Positions 16,052 to 24,766 of a stretch of DNA of 64,000 nt are shown here, piece by piece (position 1 is the stretch's first letter; each line of letters starts with the position of its first letter). The stretch spans positions 310,001 through 374,000 of the forward strand of contig NZ_BIME01000004.1 in the NCBI RefSeq assembly GCF_004000925.1, in the 5' to 3' direction. The position numbers and the translations under genes are program-made. Origin of the DNA: Paenibacillus illinoisensis NBRC 15959. Lineage in GTDB: Bacteria; Bacillota; Bacilli; Paenibacillales; Paenibacillaceae. The notes under the pieces are model-generated. The model had not been told where the DNA came from. It ran no database searches and saw nothing but the letters and a program-made list of their open reading frames with translations.

Positions 16052-18346
16052 TTAGCTGGCCGATTCAGTTCCTGCATCACTACCCGTAGTGCGATGAAGC
16101 TTGCGATATTGTCCTGGTGTAAGCCCGGTTTCCTTCTTGAATTTACGGATGAAATTCGGTGTATCCAGATATCCGACTTCCTGAATGAGATCTTTCAGAG
16201 GGGTATCCGTTGTTTTTAGCTGATGAAAGACCCTGTCGAGTCGTTTTTGCCAAATGTACTGAAGGAAGTTGATTCCAGTCTTCTCCTTGAAGGAGCGGCT
16301 CACATGGGAAGGTGAAACTTCAAATTCATACGCAAGCGTATCCAGGCTAAGATTGTGATCTGTAAAATGGGCATCGATGTATTCAATAATGCGGTCTATC
16401 AATGTCTGCTCTTCCTGCTGCGTATCCTTTTTCACCTCATTGCATAACTGGGAGGCAAGCAAGAGCAGAACGGATTCAAGCTCTTCCAGCGAGCTGCTAA
16501 ACACCATGTTGGGAGCAATCTGCTGCAGCATTTGATGTTCTCCAAGTTCCGAAGCTGTCTTAAGGATTGTGTTCAGCAGATCGAAGCTGATGCATCGTAC
16601 AAGCAGTGCAGGCAGCATCGAAGACTGCAAACTGGTCACGGATGAGTGAATCATCTGAGTAGCGATATCGATATTTCCCTGTTTCAGACTTTGAACCAGC
16701 TTCAGCTGCATATGGTTCGGAATCCAGTAGGAATGGCTCGGTGTCTTGGACATTTCTTCAAATAAAGCGGATGATCCATACTCACCAGGTACGAGCAAAT
16801 CAAAAGCAGAACAGGCTTCAACGTAAGATTGGGTCAGTTCGTGAAGCTGCGAATAGGCACTTCCGGCACCAATCAACGGGGTTATGGATAATGTTTCCAA
16901 AAGCAAGCCTCTTATCTGCTCCATAATCTGTTTTATACGTGTTATCAGATCGATTCCTTCAGCGGAATCAAAACTCATGATTAAACCGAATCGGTCCAGC
17001 TGGGGCAGCTCAACGCCATAACCAGTTGCCTGCAGATCAGGCAATTCAATCTGTGCAAGACTGCTTGCAATGCGGCGGCGGAGTTCCATATCGGCATGCT
17101 GGGAATCATTCCAGCCAATGACCATGACAAACAAATAATCCTTGTTCAGTTTCAGGTCGAACAGCTGCACCAGTTCAGAAGATAATGGATCTGGATTTCC
17201 AGACTTAATTAAGGTTGACAAGTACTGGTTCCGAGCATACGGTTCCTGTAAATCAATGCGGGAGCTGTAATTCTGCAAGGCTGAACGAATCCGTTCCAGT
17301 TCATTGGCATTTCCATTTCGAGACTCTCCATCAGGCTTCTTTTCCGGGAAACGGGAAGCGGCAAATTCGACCAGAGTTGAGATAGGCTGATACTGCATCT
17401 TGGCGAGAACGAGAGCAATGGCGACTCCGACCAGCAGCACAATACCTATGATCATTATCATGAAACTGCGGACATCCAGTACACTGCTGAAGAACTGGGA
17501 GCTTGGCATTACAGTCATGTAGGTCCAGCCGTTGGTTTCCGATTGCACAGATACGATGGAATGATCTTTGCCGTCCAGTGTTCGCTCCTGGATTCCTGGA
17601 GTAATGGTTTTAAACAAGGCAGCCAATGCATCTGTACTTAGCGTATCTCCCTGATGGTTGGCCGTTAGTACCTGACCCTCTGCATCGAGGACATAGGTCA
17701 GCCCTTGATAGTTTCCGAGTATGGAATCAATCAGGCTCGTAATCTGCGACTCCTTGATAAAAACCATGACCGTGGCGTGGGGGTTCAGACTATTGGGAGT
17801 AATGGGAATAAGGTAAGCAAGCTTGCGGTCCTGTACTCCACCAGTTTTGGTTACCACATCGGCAGGTCTTACGGTAGGGTGCTTCGTTTCGTTGAGATCG
17901 TTATACAGGGATTGTTTGTCCCATCTCTCGAAGCTGAGATTGTCGGCAAACACCTCAAAATCGGTCAGACCTTTGCTGGAATAAATACGTGTATCATCGT
18001 GGAAATAAAGATAGATTTCATCAATCATGGAACTGGTGGCTTTGTACTGATCCAAGGCACGAATGGCTTCCGGGCTGGTTTGGGTATTGGTGACCCGATA
18101 GGAAGAGAGCCGATTATCGTAAGAAATGCGGGAAGCAATCTCGCTCAGCTCTTTCATTCGGCTGTCAATGGTTACGTTGGTTTGTGATAACTGGGCCAGA
18201 CGCGAGCTTTCAATCTCAGTACGGAGGGTTTTAACTGCGTTTTCATAGAGAAATACGGTCATAAATACGAGAGGAATTAGCAGAATGAACAGGTAGGACC
18301 AAATGTATTTCAGGAACAGTTTGGATTTGAAATAGTCCATTCGCAA
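16052..18346 (-). CDS. Membrane-anchored AraC-family transcriptional regulator with extracellular sensor
   Basis: This 764-aa protein has a transmembrane helix at about residues 14-34 and an extracellular Cache-like sensing region (about 35-295) containing VYV/YLDAEGQVLTANH-type segments. A second membrane helix lies at about 297-320, followed by a linker and a C-terminal AraC DNA-binding domain (about 650-750). The latter has FEVSPSHVSRSFKEKTG and the hallmark VGYLDTPNFIRKFKKETGLTPGQYR. Such one-protein receptors usually control adjacent sugar-uptake genes in Paenibacillus. The TTG at 18346 is preferred because AAAGGAGG lies 11 bp upstream; the in-frame ATG at 18340 is further from it. It lies between the ABC operon and the divergent glycosidase operon, so both are plausible targets. 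Confidence 0.88.
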   Translation of the reverse strand: MRMDYFKSKLFLKYIWSYLFILLIPLVFMTVFLYENAVKTLRTEIESSRLAQLSQTNVTIDSRMKELSEIASRISYDNRLSSYRVTNTQTSPEAIRALDQYKATSSMIDEIYLYFHDDTRIYSSKGLTDFEVFADNLSFERWDKQSLYNDLNETKHPTVRPADVVTKTGGVQDRKLAYLIPITPNSLNPHATVMVFIKESQITSLIDSILGNYQGLTYVLDAEGQVLTANHQGDTLSTDALAALFKTITPGIQERTLDGKDHSIVSVQSETNGWTYMTVMPSSQFFSSVLDVRSFMIMIIGIVLLVGVAIALVLAKMQYQPISTLVEFAASRFPEKKPDGESRNGNANELERIRSALQNYSSRIDLQEPYARNQYLSTLIKSGNPDPLSSELVQLFDLKLNKDYLFVMVIGWNDSQHADMELRRRIASSLAQIELPDLQATGYGVELPQLDRFGLIMSFDSAEGIDLITRIKQIMEQIRGLLLETLSITPLIGAGSAYSQLHELTQSYVEACSAFDLLVPGEYGSSALFEEMSKTPSHSYWIPNHMQLKLVQSLKQGNIDIATQMIHSSVTSLQSSMLPALLVRCISFDLLNTILKTASELGEHQMLQQIAPNMVFSSSLEELESVLLLLASQLCNEVKKDTQQEEQTLIDRIIEYIDAHFTDHNLSLDTLAYEFEVSPSHVSRSFKEKTGINFLQYIWQKRLDRVFHQLKTTDTPLKDLIQEVGYLDTPNFIRKFKKETGLTPGQYRKLHRTTGSDAGTESAS

Positions 18347-18439
18347 GTGAAATGCTGCCTCCTTTCCATATGGAGAAATGCCATTTCTTTCTTATAAATG
18401 ATATCAATAAAAAAACGGTTTGGACATAGCTTTTTCGCA

Positions 18440-18451
18440 CGTGTGCACACG
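18440..18451. promoter_or_regulatory. Candidate operator CGTGT-N2-ACACG (copy 2)
   Basis: CGTGTGCACACG is a perfect 12-bp palindrome located 31 bp before the GH29 start, in the divergent region with the AraC-type regulator. It shares both arms with the site at 12122-12133. Confidence 0.5.
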
Positions 18452-18482
18452 GTTTCCAAATATCGCAGAGAAAAAGGTGTAG

Positions 18483-19775
18483 ATGATGATGCAGAAATGG
18501 TTTGAGTATGCGAAGCTGGGGATTTTTATTCACTATGGAATCTATGCCGTGGACGGTGTTGCGGAGTCGTGGTCTTTTTACAATGGACGCATGACTTATG
18601 ACGACTACATGAAGCAAATGGAGGGATTCACGGCCTCCAAGTTCGATGCCGCGGCGTGGGCGGATCTGATCGAGAAATCGGGTGCCAAGTATGCTGTGCT
18701 GACAACCAAGCATCATGACGGAGTCGCTCTGTGGGATACACAGTACAGTGACTTGAACACGGTAAAGAAGACACGGGCTGCGCGTGACATTGTCAAAGAA
18801 TATGCCGATGCGATCACGGCGAAGGGACTTCGGCTTGGACTCTACTACTCGTTGATCGACTGGTCCCACCCGGATTACCCAAGTGTATATGAAGGTGGCA
18901 AGGTGCCGGATGACCCCGGTTCTAGCAATCCGTTCTCCTATCCCTTGGATGGGATTCAGGATGAAACCAAATGGCAGAAGTTTTTGGAGTTTAACAACCA
19001 TCAATTGAAAGAATTACTCACCGGATTTGGCAAGGTTGACCTGCTGTGGTTTGACGGGGATTGGGAACGAAGCGAGAAGCAGTGGAACCTGCCGGAATTC
19101 AAGCAGTATTTGAAATCAATGCAGCCAGATCTCATCATCAATTCACGCCTGCAGGGACATGGGGATTACAAAACGCCCGAACAAGGGCTGCCGATTACGA
19201 GACCAGATGGGCCGTGGGAGTTTTGTACAACGATCAATTCCTCATGGGGCTACGTCCCTACGGATCAGCAATACAAATCACTGTCTCAAATCGTTCGCAT
19301 GTTCTGCGACTGCATCTCCATGGGTGGCAACATGCTGCTCGATATCGGCCCAAGAGAGGACGGAACAATTGATGAGAGGCAGGAAGCCATCCTGCTTGGA
19401 CTGGGCGAGTGGATTAGAGCACATGCAGAAGCGGTATACGGGACAAGAGACGGAATTATGAGCAGATATTATGGAGATGGAAGCACGCTCTCGGCAGATG
19501 GAAAGACACTCTATCTCTTTGTGCATGGTGATCCGAAGGAAAGCATTTGTGTGAAGGGACTGTGTAACGAGATCAGGAAAGTATCCGTGCTGCATTCAGG
19601 CAAAGAACTGACGTATGACATTCACGGCGGGGTTCCGTGGTTTCAAATTCCTGGTACAACCTGGATTCACCTGACGGGTGAAGACACCCATGAACTGACA
19701 ACGGTAGTGAAGCTGGAGTTCGATGAAAAGGTAGACATGTATGGCGGCTCCGGGGCAGTCGTTACTCATAACTGA
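18483..19775 (+). CDS. Alpha-L-fucosidase, glycoside hydrolase family 29
   Basis: This 430-aa enzyme releases alpha-linked L-fucose with a retaining mechanism. GH29 landmarks are WFEYAKLGIFIHYGIYAV at the N-terminus, TTKHHDG (74-80), and VDLLWFDGDWE (185-195) with the nucleophile Asp191. Also present are a TTINSSWGY block and the NMLLDIGPREDG motif ending the catalytic barrel, followed by a small beta domain. No signal peptide is visible (the protein starts MMMQKWF), so it should act on imported oligosaccharides. It heads a four-gene operon; the next gene starts 14 bp later. Three in-frame ATGs make the exact start ambiguous by up to two codons. Confidence 0.92.
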   Translation: MMMQKWFEYAKLGIFIHYGIYAVDGVAESWSFYNGRMTYDDYMKQMEGFTASKFDAAAWADLIEKSGAKYAVLTTKHHDGVALWDTQYSDLNTVKKTRAARDIVKEYADAITAKGLRLGLYYSLIDWSHPDYPSVYEGGKVPDDPGSSNPFSYPLDGIQDETKWQKFLEFNNHQLKELLTGFGKVDLLWFDGDWERSEKQWNLPEFKQYLKSMQPDLIINSRLQGHGDYKTPEQGLPITRPDGPWEFCTTINSSWGYVPTDQQYKSLSQIVRMFCDCISMGGNMLLDIGPREDGTIDERQEAILLGLGEWIRAHAEAVYGTRDGIMSRYYGDGSTLSADGKTLYLFVHGDPKESICVKGLCNEIRKVSVLHSGKELTYDIHGGVPWFQIPGTTWIHLTGEDTHELTTVVKLEFDEKVDMYGGSGAVVTHN

Positions 19776-19789
19776 ATGGAGGGATCAAC

Positions 19790-20827
19790 ATGATGCTAAG
19801 TGGCGTGCCTATACCGCATATCGATATTTATCAGCCGAAACACTACATTTGCCATCGTGCAGCAGGTGGATTGGAGCTTGACGGAAGGCTGGATAAGCCT
19901 TTTTGGGATCAGGCGGAATGGACGGACAAGTTCGTAGATATTGAAGGGGATCTTCGTCCTGCTCCGGCCAAGGATACAAGGGTGAAAATGCTATGGGATG
20001 ATGAATATTTTTATTTTGGTGCCGAGCTTTGGGAAGATCAGATCTGGGCAACGCTGACGGAGCGGGATTCTGTCATTTTTTATGATAATGACTTTGAAAT
20101 TTTTATTGATCCTGACGGGGACAGCCACGGTTATTATGAATTCGAGATCAATGCGCTAAATACGGTATGGGACCTGCTCCTCATCAAGCCATACCGGGAC
20201 GGAGGGCCACCGCTGGACAGCTGGGATTTAAAAGGATTGAAGACAGCCGTGTATATTGACGGCGAGCTGAATCGTCCCGAAGGGATTAACCGGAAATGGT
20301 CTGTTGAGGTTGCGATCCCGTGGACCAGTCTGAAAGAATGCGCCAAGGAAAAGCGGGCACCCCTGCCGGGTGAATTTTGGAGAGTCAATTTCTCACGGGT
20401 GGAGTGGCAGACTGAAGTGGTGGATGGAAATTACCGCAAAATAATGGATCCCGCAACCGGTAAGCCATATCCCGAGGACAACTGGGTCTGGTCGCCGATG
20501 GGACTGGTGAATATGCATTATCCCGAACTATGGGGTTATGTTGTGTTTGCGGGTGAGGATGGTCATGACGATTTTGTGCTGCCACAGGATGAACGGATTA
20601 AATGGGAGCTAAGAAAGCTATATTATCTGCAGCGTAATTACAGAGAAAAGAATGGGACATTTACGCAAGGTCTGTCATTGCTCGGCTGGATTTCTGAAGT
20701 GGAAGTTCATCCTGAGGTTTATGCTGCTACAAGCCTATTTCAAATTTCAGCTGCGACTGCGGATGGGACCGGAAGATGGTTCATTCGCGAAGACGGGAAC
20801 CTGTGGGAAGAGAGGGATACGAAATGA
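19790..20827 (+). CDS. Cytoplasmic CBM9-like carbohydrate-binding protein
   Basis: This 345-aa protein begins with a family 9-like sugar-binding beta-sandwich (about residues 20-250). Signatures are LELDGRLDKPFWDQAEWTDKF, VKMLWDDEYFYFGAELWE, DNDFEIFIDPDGD and YYEFEINALNTVWDLLL. The C-terminal 80 residues form an additional unrecognised segment. No secretion signal is present, which is unusual for a carbohydrate-binding module. A role in presenting the glycan to its partner enzymes in the cytoplasm is an inference. GGAGGG precedes the start, and the stop overlaps the next start by four bases (ATGA), implying translational coupling. Confidence 0.8.
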   Translation: MMLSGVPIPHIDIYQPKHYICHRAAGGLELDGRLDKPFWDQAEWTDKFVDIEGDLRPAPAKDTRVKMLWDDEYFYFGAELWEDQIWATLTERDSVIFYDNDFEIFIDPDGDSHGYYEFEINALNTVWDLLLIKPYRDGGPPLDSWDLKGLKTAVYIDGELNRPEGINRKWSVEVAIPWTSLKECAKEKRAPLPGEFWRVNFSRVEWQTEVVDGNYRKIMDPATGKPYPEDNWVWSPMGLVNMHYPELWGYVVFAGEDGHDDFVLPQDERIKWELRKLYYLQRNYREKNGTFTQGLSLLGWISEVEVHPEVYAATSLFQISAATADGTGRWFIREDGNLWEERDTK

Positions 20828-23478
20828 GTGTACAAACGTCGGCGTTTTCGCTTACCCCCGAAGAAATGAAATCGATTGAAGATAAACTCCGTATCAAAAA
20901 GAAGCTTGTCCAGGCACAGGCTGACGAGATCTTTTCCGTATTTAGGGAGCCGCTGTCCGTAGAAGAAGAGTGGGCGCTCAAGTTTGTGTATGCATACAGT
21001 CCGCTTCAGGATCTGGCAGATGTTCCGGGTGTACTGTTTTTAAATCACGTAAGATCAACTCTGCGAATACGGCGGGAGGTTCCATGGGGGCAGCGGGTAC
21101 CGGATGATTTGTTCCTTCACTTTGTGCTTCCATGCAGGGTGAATACGGAGAATATCGAAGATTGCCGAGCGATCTTCTACGCAGAACTGTCCGATCGCAT
21201 CATGTCGCTCACGATGTCAGAAGCGATTCTGGAAGCCAACTACTGGTGCCATGAAAAGGCAGTCTATACCGGCAGCGACCTTAGGACGGTTTCGCCGCTC
21301 ACCATGATTCGGAGTGCAAGGGGACGCTGCGGGGAAGAATCAACGCTGGCAGTGACCGCACTGCGAAGTATTGGTATCCCTGCCCGTCAGGTATACACTC
21401 CTCGCTGGGCGCATTGTGATGACAATCATGCCTGGGTGGAAGCATGGGCTGACGGAACCTGGCATTATATCGGCGCCTGTGAACCGGAAGCCAGGCTGAA
21501 TCAGGGATGGTTTACGCCTCCTGCCCGTCGGTCGATGCTGATGAATACGAGAGTACTGGGTGGTTACCATGGTCCAGAGGATGTGACACTGGCAACCGAA
21601 TGGTACACCGAGCTGAATCTGTTGGAGAATTACGCTCCAACGAAGGAGCTCACTGTAGCGGTCAAGGATCTGGCCGGAGTTGCAGTGGAGGGTGTTTCCG
21701 TACGATTTGAGCTGTATAACATGGCCGAATTCTATCCGATTGCGGAGTTACTGACAAATGAAGACGGAGAAGTGGTCTTCAAAACGGGATATGGCGACCT
21801 GCTCATCCGGGCGGTATATCAGGGACGGTGGCGAGAGCATAAGATCACGATTGACCAAACAGACCGATTGGAACTCGTGCTGGATCTGCAAAATCAACCT
21901 GAGCAGGAGAGCGGATTGATTGATTTCGATATGGTTCCTCCGCCTGAGACGGAGGGAGAGGAACTCCCGCCATTGACAGGGGAAGCGGAGTCACTCCATC
22001 AGCAGCGTTTGTCGGAAGGGACGTATATCCGGACTGCGTTTGAAGCCACCTTTGTAACCCATAAGGAGAGCATCGATCTATCTCGCGAGCTAAGCCTTCC
22101 GGAGGCGAGGGTATGGGACGTCATGCAGAAGGCGCGCGGAAATGGCCATGAAATTGCTGCGTTTCTCAGGGAAAGCTCTCCTGAGCACGGGCAATGGCCG
22201 TTATTGCTGCTGGAGTCGCTGAATAGTAAAGATTTAATTGATACGTTCCGTCCGGTCCTGCATGAGCATTTAGCTTATTCGCTTCCGCTGCGTGGTATGC
22301 TCCCGGATACCTTGTTTATTCCCCATTTGTTATGTCCGCGCGTTGCCTTTGAAATGCTTGGGCCGTACAGGAAACAATTCCAAGCCGCGTTTGCTTCAGA
22401 TGAGAGGGACGCAATAGTGAGAGAGCCTTCGCTTCTTGCTGAGGTACTCAAGGAAAAGTTCATTCATTGGGAGGATCTGCCCAATCTGAAAGGAAAGGGT
22501 ACAGCGGCAGGAACTTTTCGGATCATGGCCGGGGACGAAGAATCGCTGGCTATCCTGTTTGTTGCCCTCTGTCGCAGCCTTGGCATCCCATCCCGTTTGC
22601 ATCCAAGTGAACGCAAGCCGCAGTATTGGCAGAAAGGGTCCTGGATCTTCGCGGATCTTGGCGATAAAGAAAAGGGAAAGCAGGGAATGGGAAGCATTCG
22701 TCTTGTGCAAAACGAGTCAGGAGGAAACATGCCGGAGGCTTCCTACTATGAGAATATTTCCATTGCTCGTCTTGTTCAGGGGAAATACGTGACCCTGCAT
22801 TTTGCTTATAAAGAGACAAAGCTGTTTGATGAGCCTCTGCCAGCAGAGGAGGGGGCTTATCGTATGACGACAGGCGTACGTTTGAAAAACGGCACGGTAA
22901 GAGCTCGATTCACTTATTTTAATTTGAACGAAGGGGAAGAGTCTCGTGTTGCCGTAACCTTCCGCAGCGCCGATGAAGAAATTCCTGTCCTTGGAAAGGT
23001 GGATAAACACACGGAACTGCGATGGCAGGACGAGAACGTAACTACACTCGAGCATAGCGTAAGTGGAACGGCTGCAGGCATACTTCTTTCCTGGATTGAA
23101 CCGGACCGGGAACCGACCATGCATTTGCTGAAGGAACTTGCTGATCTGAAGCAAGAGCTGGTGGAACGGAATATATCGGTTGTTTTAATTACTGGCTCTG
23201 CTGGTACAGGGAAATCCCTGAAGACGGAGCAGCTTGAGATGCTGCCGTCACAAGTCCGGTTAGGCGAGGCATCAACTGCCTCACTGCCCGAGGTATTCCG
23301 TAGCTCTGGAGCGACAGAGTCAGGATACCCCCATCTGGTTGTTCTGGATGAGGTTTATCAGATTCGTTATGTCTCATCCGGATATCGGATTGGTGCCGTG
23401 AAGGGAGCCATTCAGGTAAGCTCGCAGTTGGCCGGACAGCGCAGCGAACCATTCCAACATGATGGAGGCAGCCTATGA
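20824..23478 (+). CDS. Large transglutaminase/PNGase-like domain protein
   Basis: This 884-aa cytoplasmic multidomain protein has a transglutaminase-like core at about residues 120-235. GRCGEES (Cys169), DDNHAWVEAW (His202) and WHYIGACE (216-220) are arranged as in peptide:N-glycanases, where RCGE, DHVW and HxDxCE hold the triad. The Asp position appears to be Gly here, with Glu220 close by. Residues 275-355 form a carboxypeptidase-regulatory-like beta-sandwich. About 555-612 is a second, degenerate copy of the core (AGDEESLAILFVALCRSLGIPSR, Cys lost). About 750-865 resembles a cysteine-less thioredoxin-like fold. The ATG at 20824 overlaps the upstream stop. Whether it deglycosylates, deamidates or hydrolyses peptides is unknown; its context points to glycan metabolism. 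Confidence 0.75.
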   Translation: MSVQTSAFSLTPEEMKSIEDKLRIKKKLVQAQADEIFSVFREPLSVEEEWALKFVYAYSPLQDLADVPGVLFLNHVRSTLRIRREVPWGQRVPDDLFLHFVLPCRVNTENIEDCRAIFYAELSDRIMSLTMSEAILEANYWCHEKAVYTGSDLRTVSPLTMIRSARGRCGEESTLAVTALRSIGIPARQVYTPRWAHCDDNHAWVEAWADGTWHYIGACEPEARLNQGWFTPPARRSMLMNTRVLGGYHGPEDVTLATEWYTELNLLENYAPTKELTVAVKDLAGVAVEGVSVRFELYNMAEFYPIAELLTNEDGEVVFKTGYGDLLIRAVYQGRWREHKITIDQTDRLELVLDLQNQPEQESGLIDFDMVPPPETEGEELPPLTGEAESLHQQRLSEGTYIRTAFEATFVTHKESIDLSRELSLPEARVWDVMQKARGNGHEIAAFLRESSPEHGQWPLLLLESLNSKDLIDTFRPVLHEHLAYSLPLRGMLPDTLFIPHLLCPRVAFEMLGPYRKQFQAAFASDERDAIVREPSLLAEVLKEKFIHWEDLPNLKGKGTAAGTFRIMAGDEESLAILFVALCRSLGIPSRLHPSERKPQYWQKGSWIFADLGDKEKGKQGMGSIRLVQNESGGNMPEASYYENISIARLVQGKYVTLHFAYKETKLFDEPLPAEEGAYRMTTGVRLKNGTVRARFTYFNLNEGEESRVAVTFRSADEEIPVLGKVDKHTELRWQDENVTTLEHSVSGTAAGILLSWIEPDREPTMHLLKELADLKQELVERNISVVLITGSAGTGKSLKTEQLEMLPSQVRLGEASTASLPEVFRSSGATESGYPHLVVLDEVYQIRYVSSGYRIGAVKGAIQVSSQLAGQRSEPFQHDGGSL

Positions 23479-24521
23479 ACTCCAAATGGATTATTGGATA
23501 CGTCGGACATCGTGATTTGAATAATGTACCGGAGGCAGAGCTGAGCCGGATGACGCATATCAATATCGCTTTTGCTCATATAAAGGAAGGTATCATTCAG
23601 ACTAGCCATCTGCAGCATATGGATCGGATTCCAATGATCAAGAAAGCTTTCCCGGATTTGAAAATGATTTTGTCTGTGGGAGGCTGGAGTGCAGGCGGAT
23701 TCTCGGAGGCAGCGGCGACCGAGCAAGGAAGACAAAAGCTCGCAGAATCAGCTGTTCTGGCAGTGACTACCTATGGCCTGGACGGGATTGATCTGGATTG
23801 GGAATACCCGTGCTATGGGGAGGCGGGTATTGCTGCCTCTGCAGAGGACAGAGTTAACTTTACACTTTTGTTAAAAACAATGAGGGCAGCTCTGACGAAG
23901 CAAGGTGAGCAAGATGATATATACTACATGCTGACGATTGCAGCCGGTGCTGACCAGTACTACATTGACGGCACGGAAATGGATCAGGTACAGCAGTATC
24001 TTGATTATGTGCAGCTGATGACATATGACATGCGTGGAGGTTTTCAGGTGCTGACTGGACACCATACCAACCTCTATACTGCGACAGGTGATTTATACCG
24101 GATTAGCACGGATGCGTCCGTACGCATGTTTCTAAAGGCGGGTGTACCCCGAAATAAAATCGTCATTGGTGCGGCATTTTACTCTCGAATGTGGAAGGGG
24201 GTGCCTGACCGTAACAACGGATTGCATCAGATGGCTGAGACGACCGGAGGCTACGGTCCGGAATATACAGAGTTAAGCGAGAAGTATATTGACCTTAACG
24301 GATATATTCGGTATTGGGATGATGAAGCGAAGGCACCTTATTTGTTTAATGGCAACACGCTCATTTCATACGACGATCCGGAATCAGTAACGGCCAAATG
24401 CCGATATATCCTGGAACAGGATCTCGCGGGATTGATTTTCTGGGAATACAAATGTGATGCGTCACATGAGCTGCTGAGAACGATGGATGACGAGCTCGGC
24501 GCAGGACGACATGTGTTATAG
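23475..24521 (+). CDS. Glycoside hydrolase family 18 protein (chitinase/endo-N-acetylglucosaminidase type)
   Basis: This 348-aa enzyme has the GH18 TIM-barrel. SVGGW (67-71) and the catalytic DxxDxDxE motif DGIDLDWE (103-110) place the acid Glu110, and QLMTYDMRG and the late IFWEY strand complete the active site. Family members cleave beta-1,4 bonds next to N-acetylglucosamine using the substrate acetamido group. No signal peptide is present, unlike secreted chitinases, so an imported short GlcNAc-containing glycan is the likely substrate. Its ATG overlaps the upstream stop (ATGA). It is the last gene of the GH29 operon and is followed by a terminator. Confidence 0.9.
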   Translation: MNSKWIIGYVGHRDLNNVPEAELSRMTHINIAFAHIKEGIIQTSHLQHMDRIPMIKKAFPDLKMILSVGGWSAGGFSEAAATEQGRQKLAESAVLAVTTYGLDGIDLDWEYPCYGEAGIAASAEDRVNFTLLLKTMRAALTKQGEQDDIYYMLTIAAGADQYYIDGTEMDQVQQYLDYVQLMTYDMRGGFQVLTGHHTNLYTATGDLYRISTDASVRMFLKAGVPRNKIVIGAAFYSRMWKGVPDRNNGLHQMAETTGGYGPEYTELSEKYIDLNGYIRYWDDEAKAPYLFNGNTLISYDDPESVTAKCRYILEQDLAGLIFWEYKCDASHELLRTMDDELGAGRHVL

Positions 24522-24546
24522 GTGTGAGAAACTGAATACCTTCTGC

Positions 24547-24579
24547 GGAATCCGGCATATCGCGGGTTCCTTTTCTTTT
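24547..24579 (+). terminator. Terminator of the GH29-GH18 operon
   Basis: GGAATCCG/CGGGTTCC stem followed by TTTTCTTTT. Confidence 0.7.
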
Positions 24580-24688
24580 AAAAAGAGATTAATATAGAGA
24601 GAAGGTTATTGGTTATCATAGGTTTTGGCTCACTTTTATAAAGAATTAGGCACAAAACGGATTTTGTGAAAAAATCTGAACTTACGCC

Positions 24689-24717
24689 TTGAGCTTGCGG
24701 GACTTATGTTGTAATAT
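24689..24717 (+). promoter_or_regulatory. Probable sigma-A promoter of the 145-aa protein gene
   Basis: TTGAGC (24689-24694), 17-bp spacer, TAATAT (24712-24717), 50 bp before the start codon. Confidence 0.65.
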
Positions 24718-24766
24718 ATTTGGTAATAAATAGATAGAAAGTCCTATCTGGTGGAGAGTGATTCCC

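Noticed and set aside
18483-18560. Signal peptide on the GH29 fucosidase (and on GH18 at 23475).
   Set aside because: Neither N-terminus has a basic region followed by a hydrophobic core of 10 or more residues; both begin directly with catalytic-barrel sequence.
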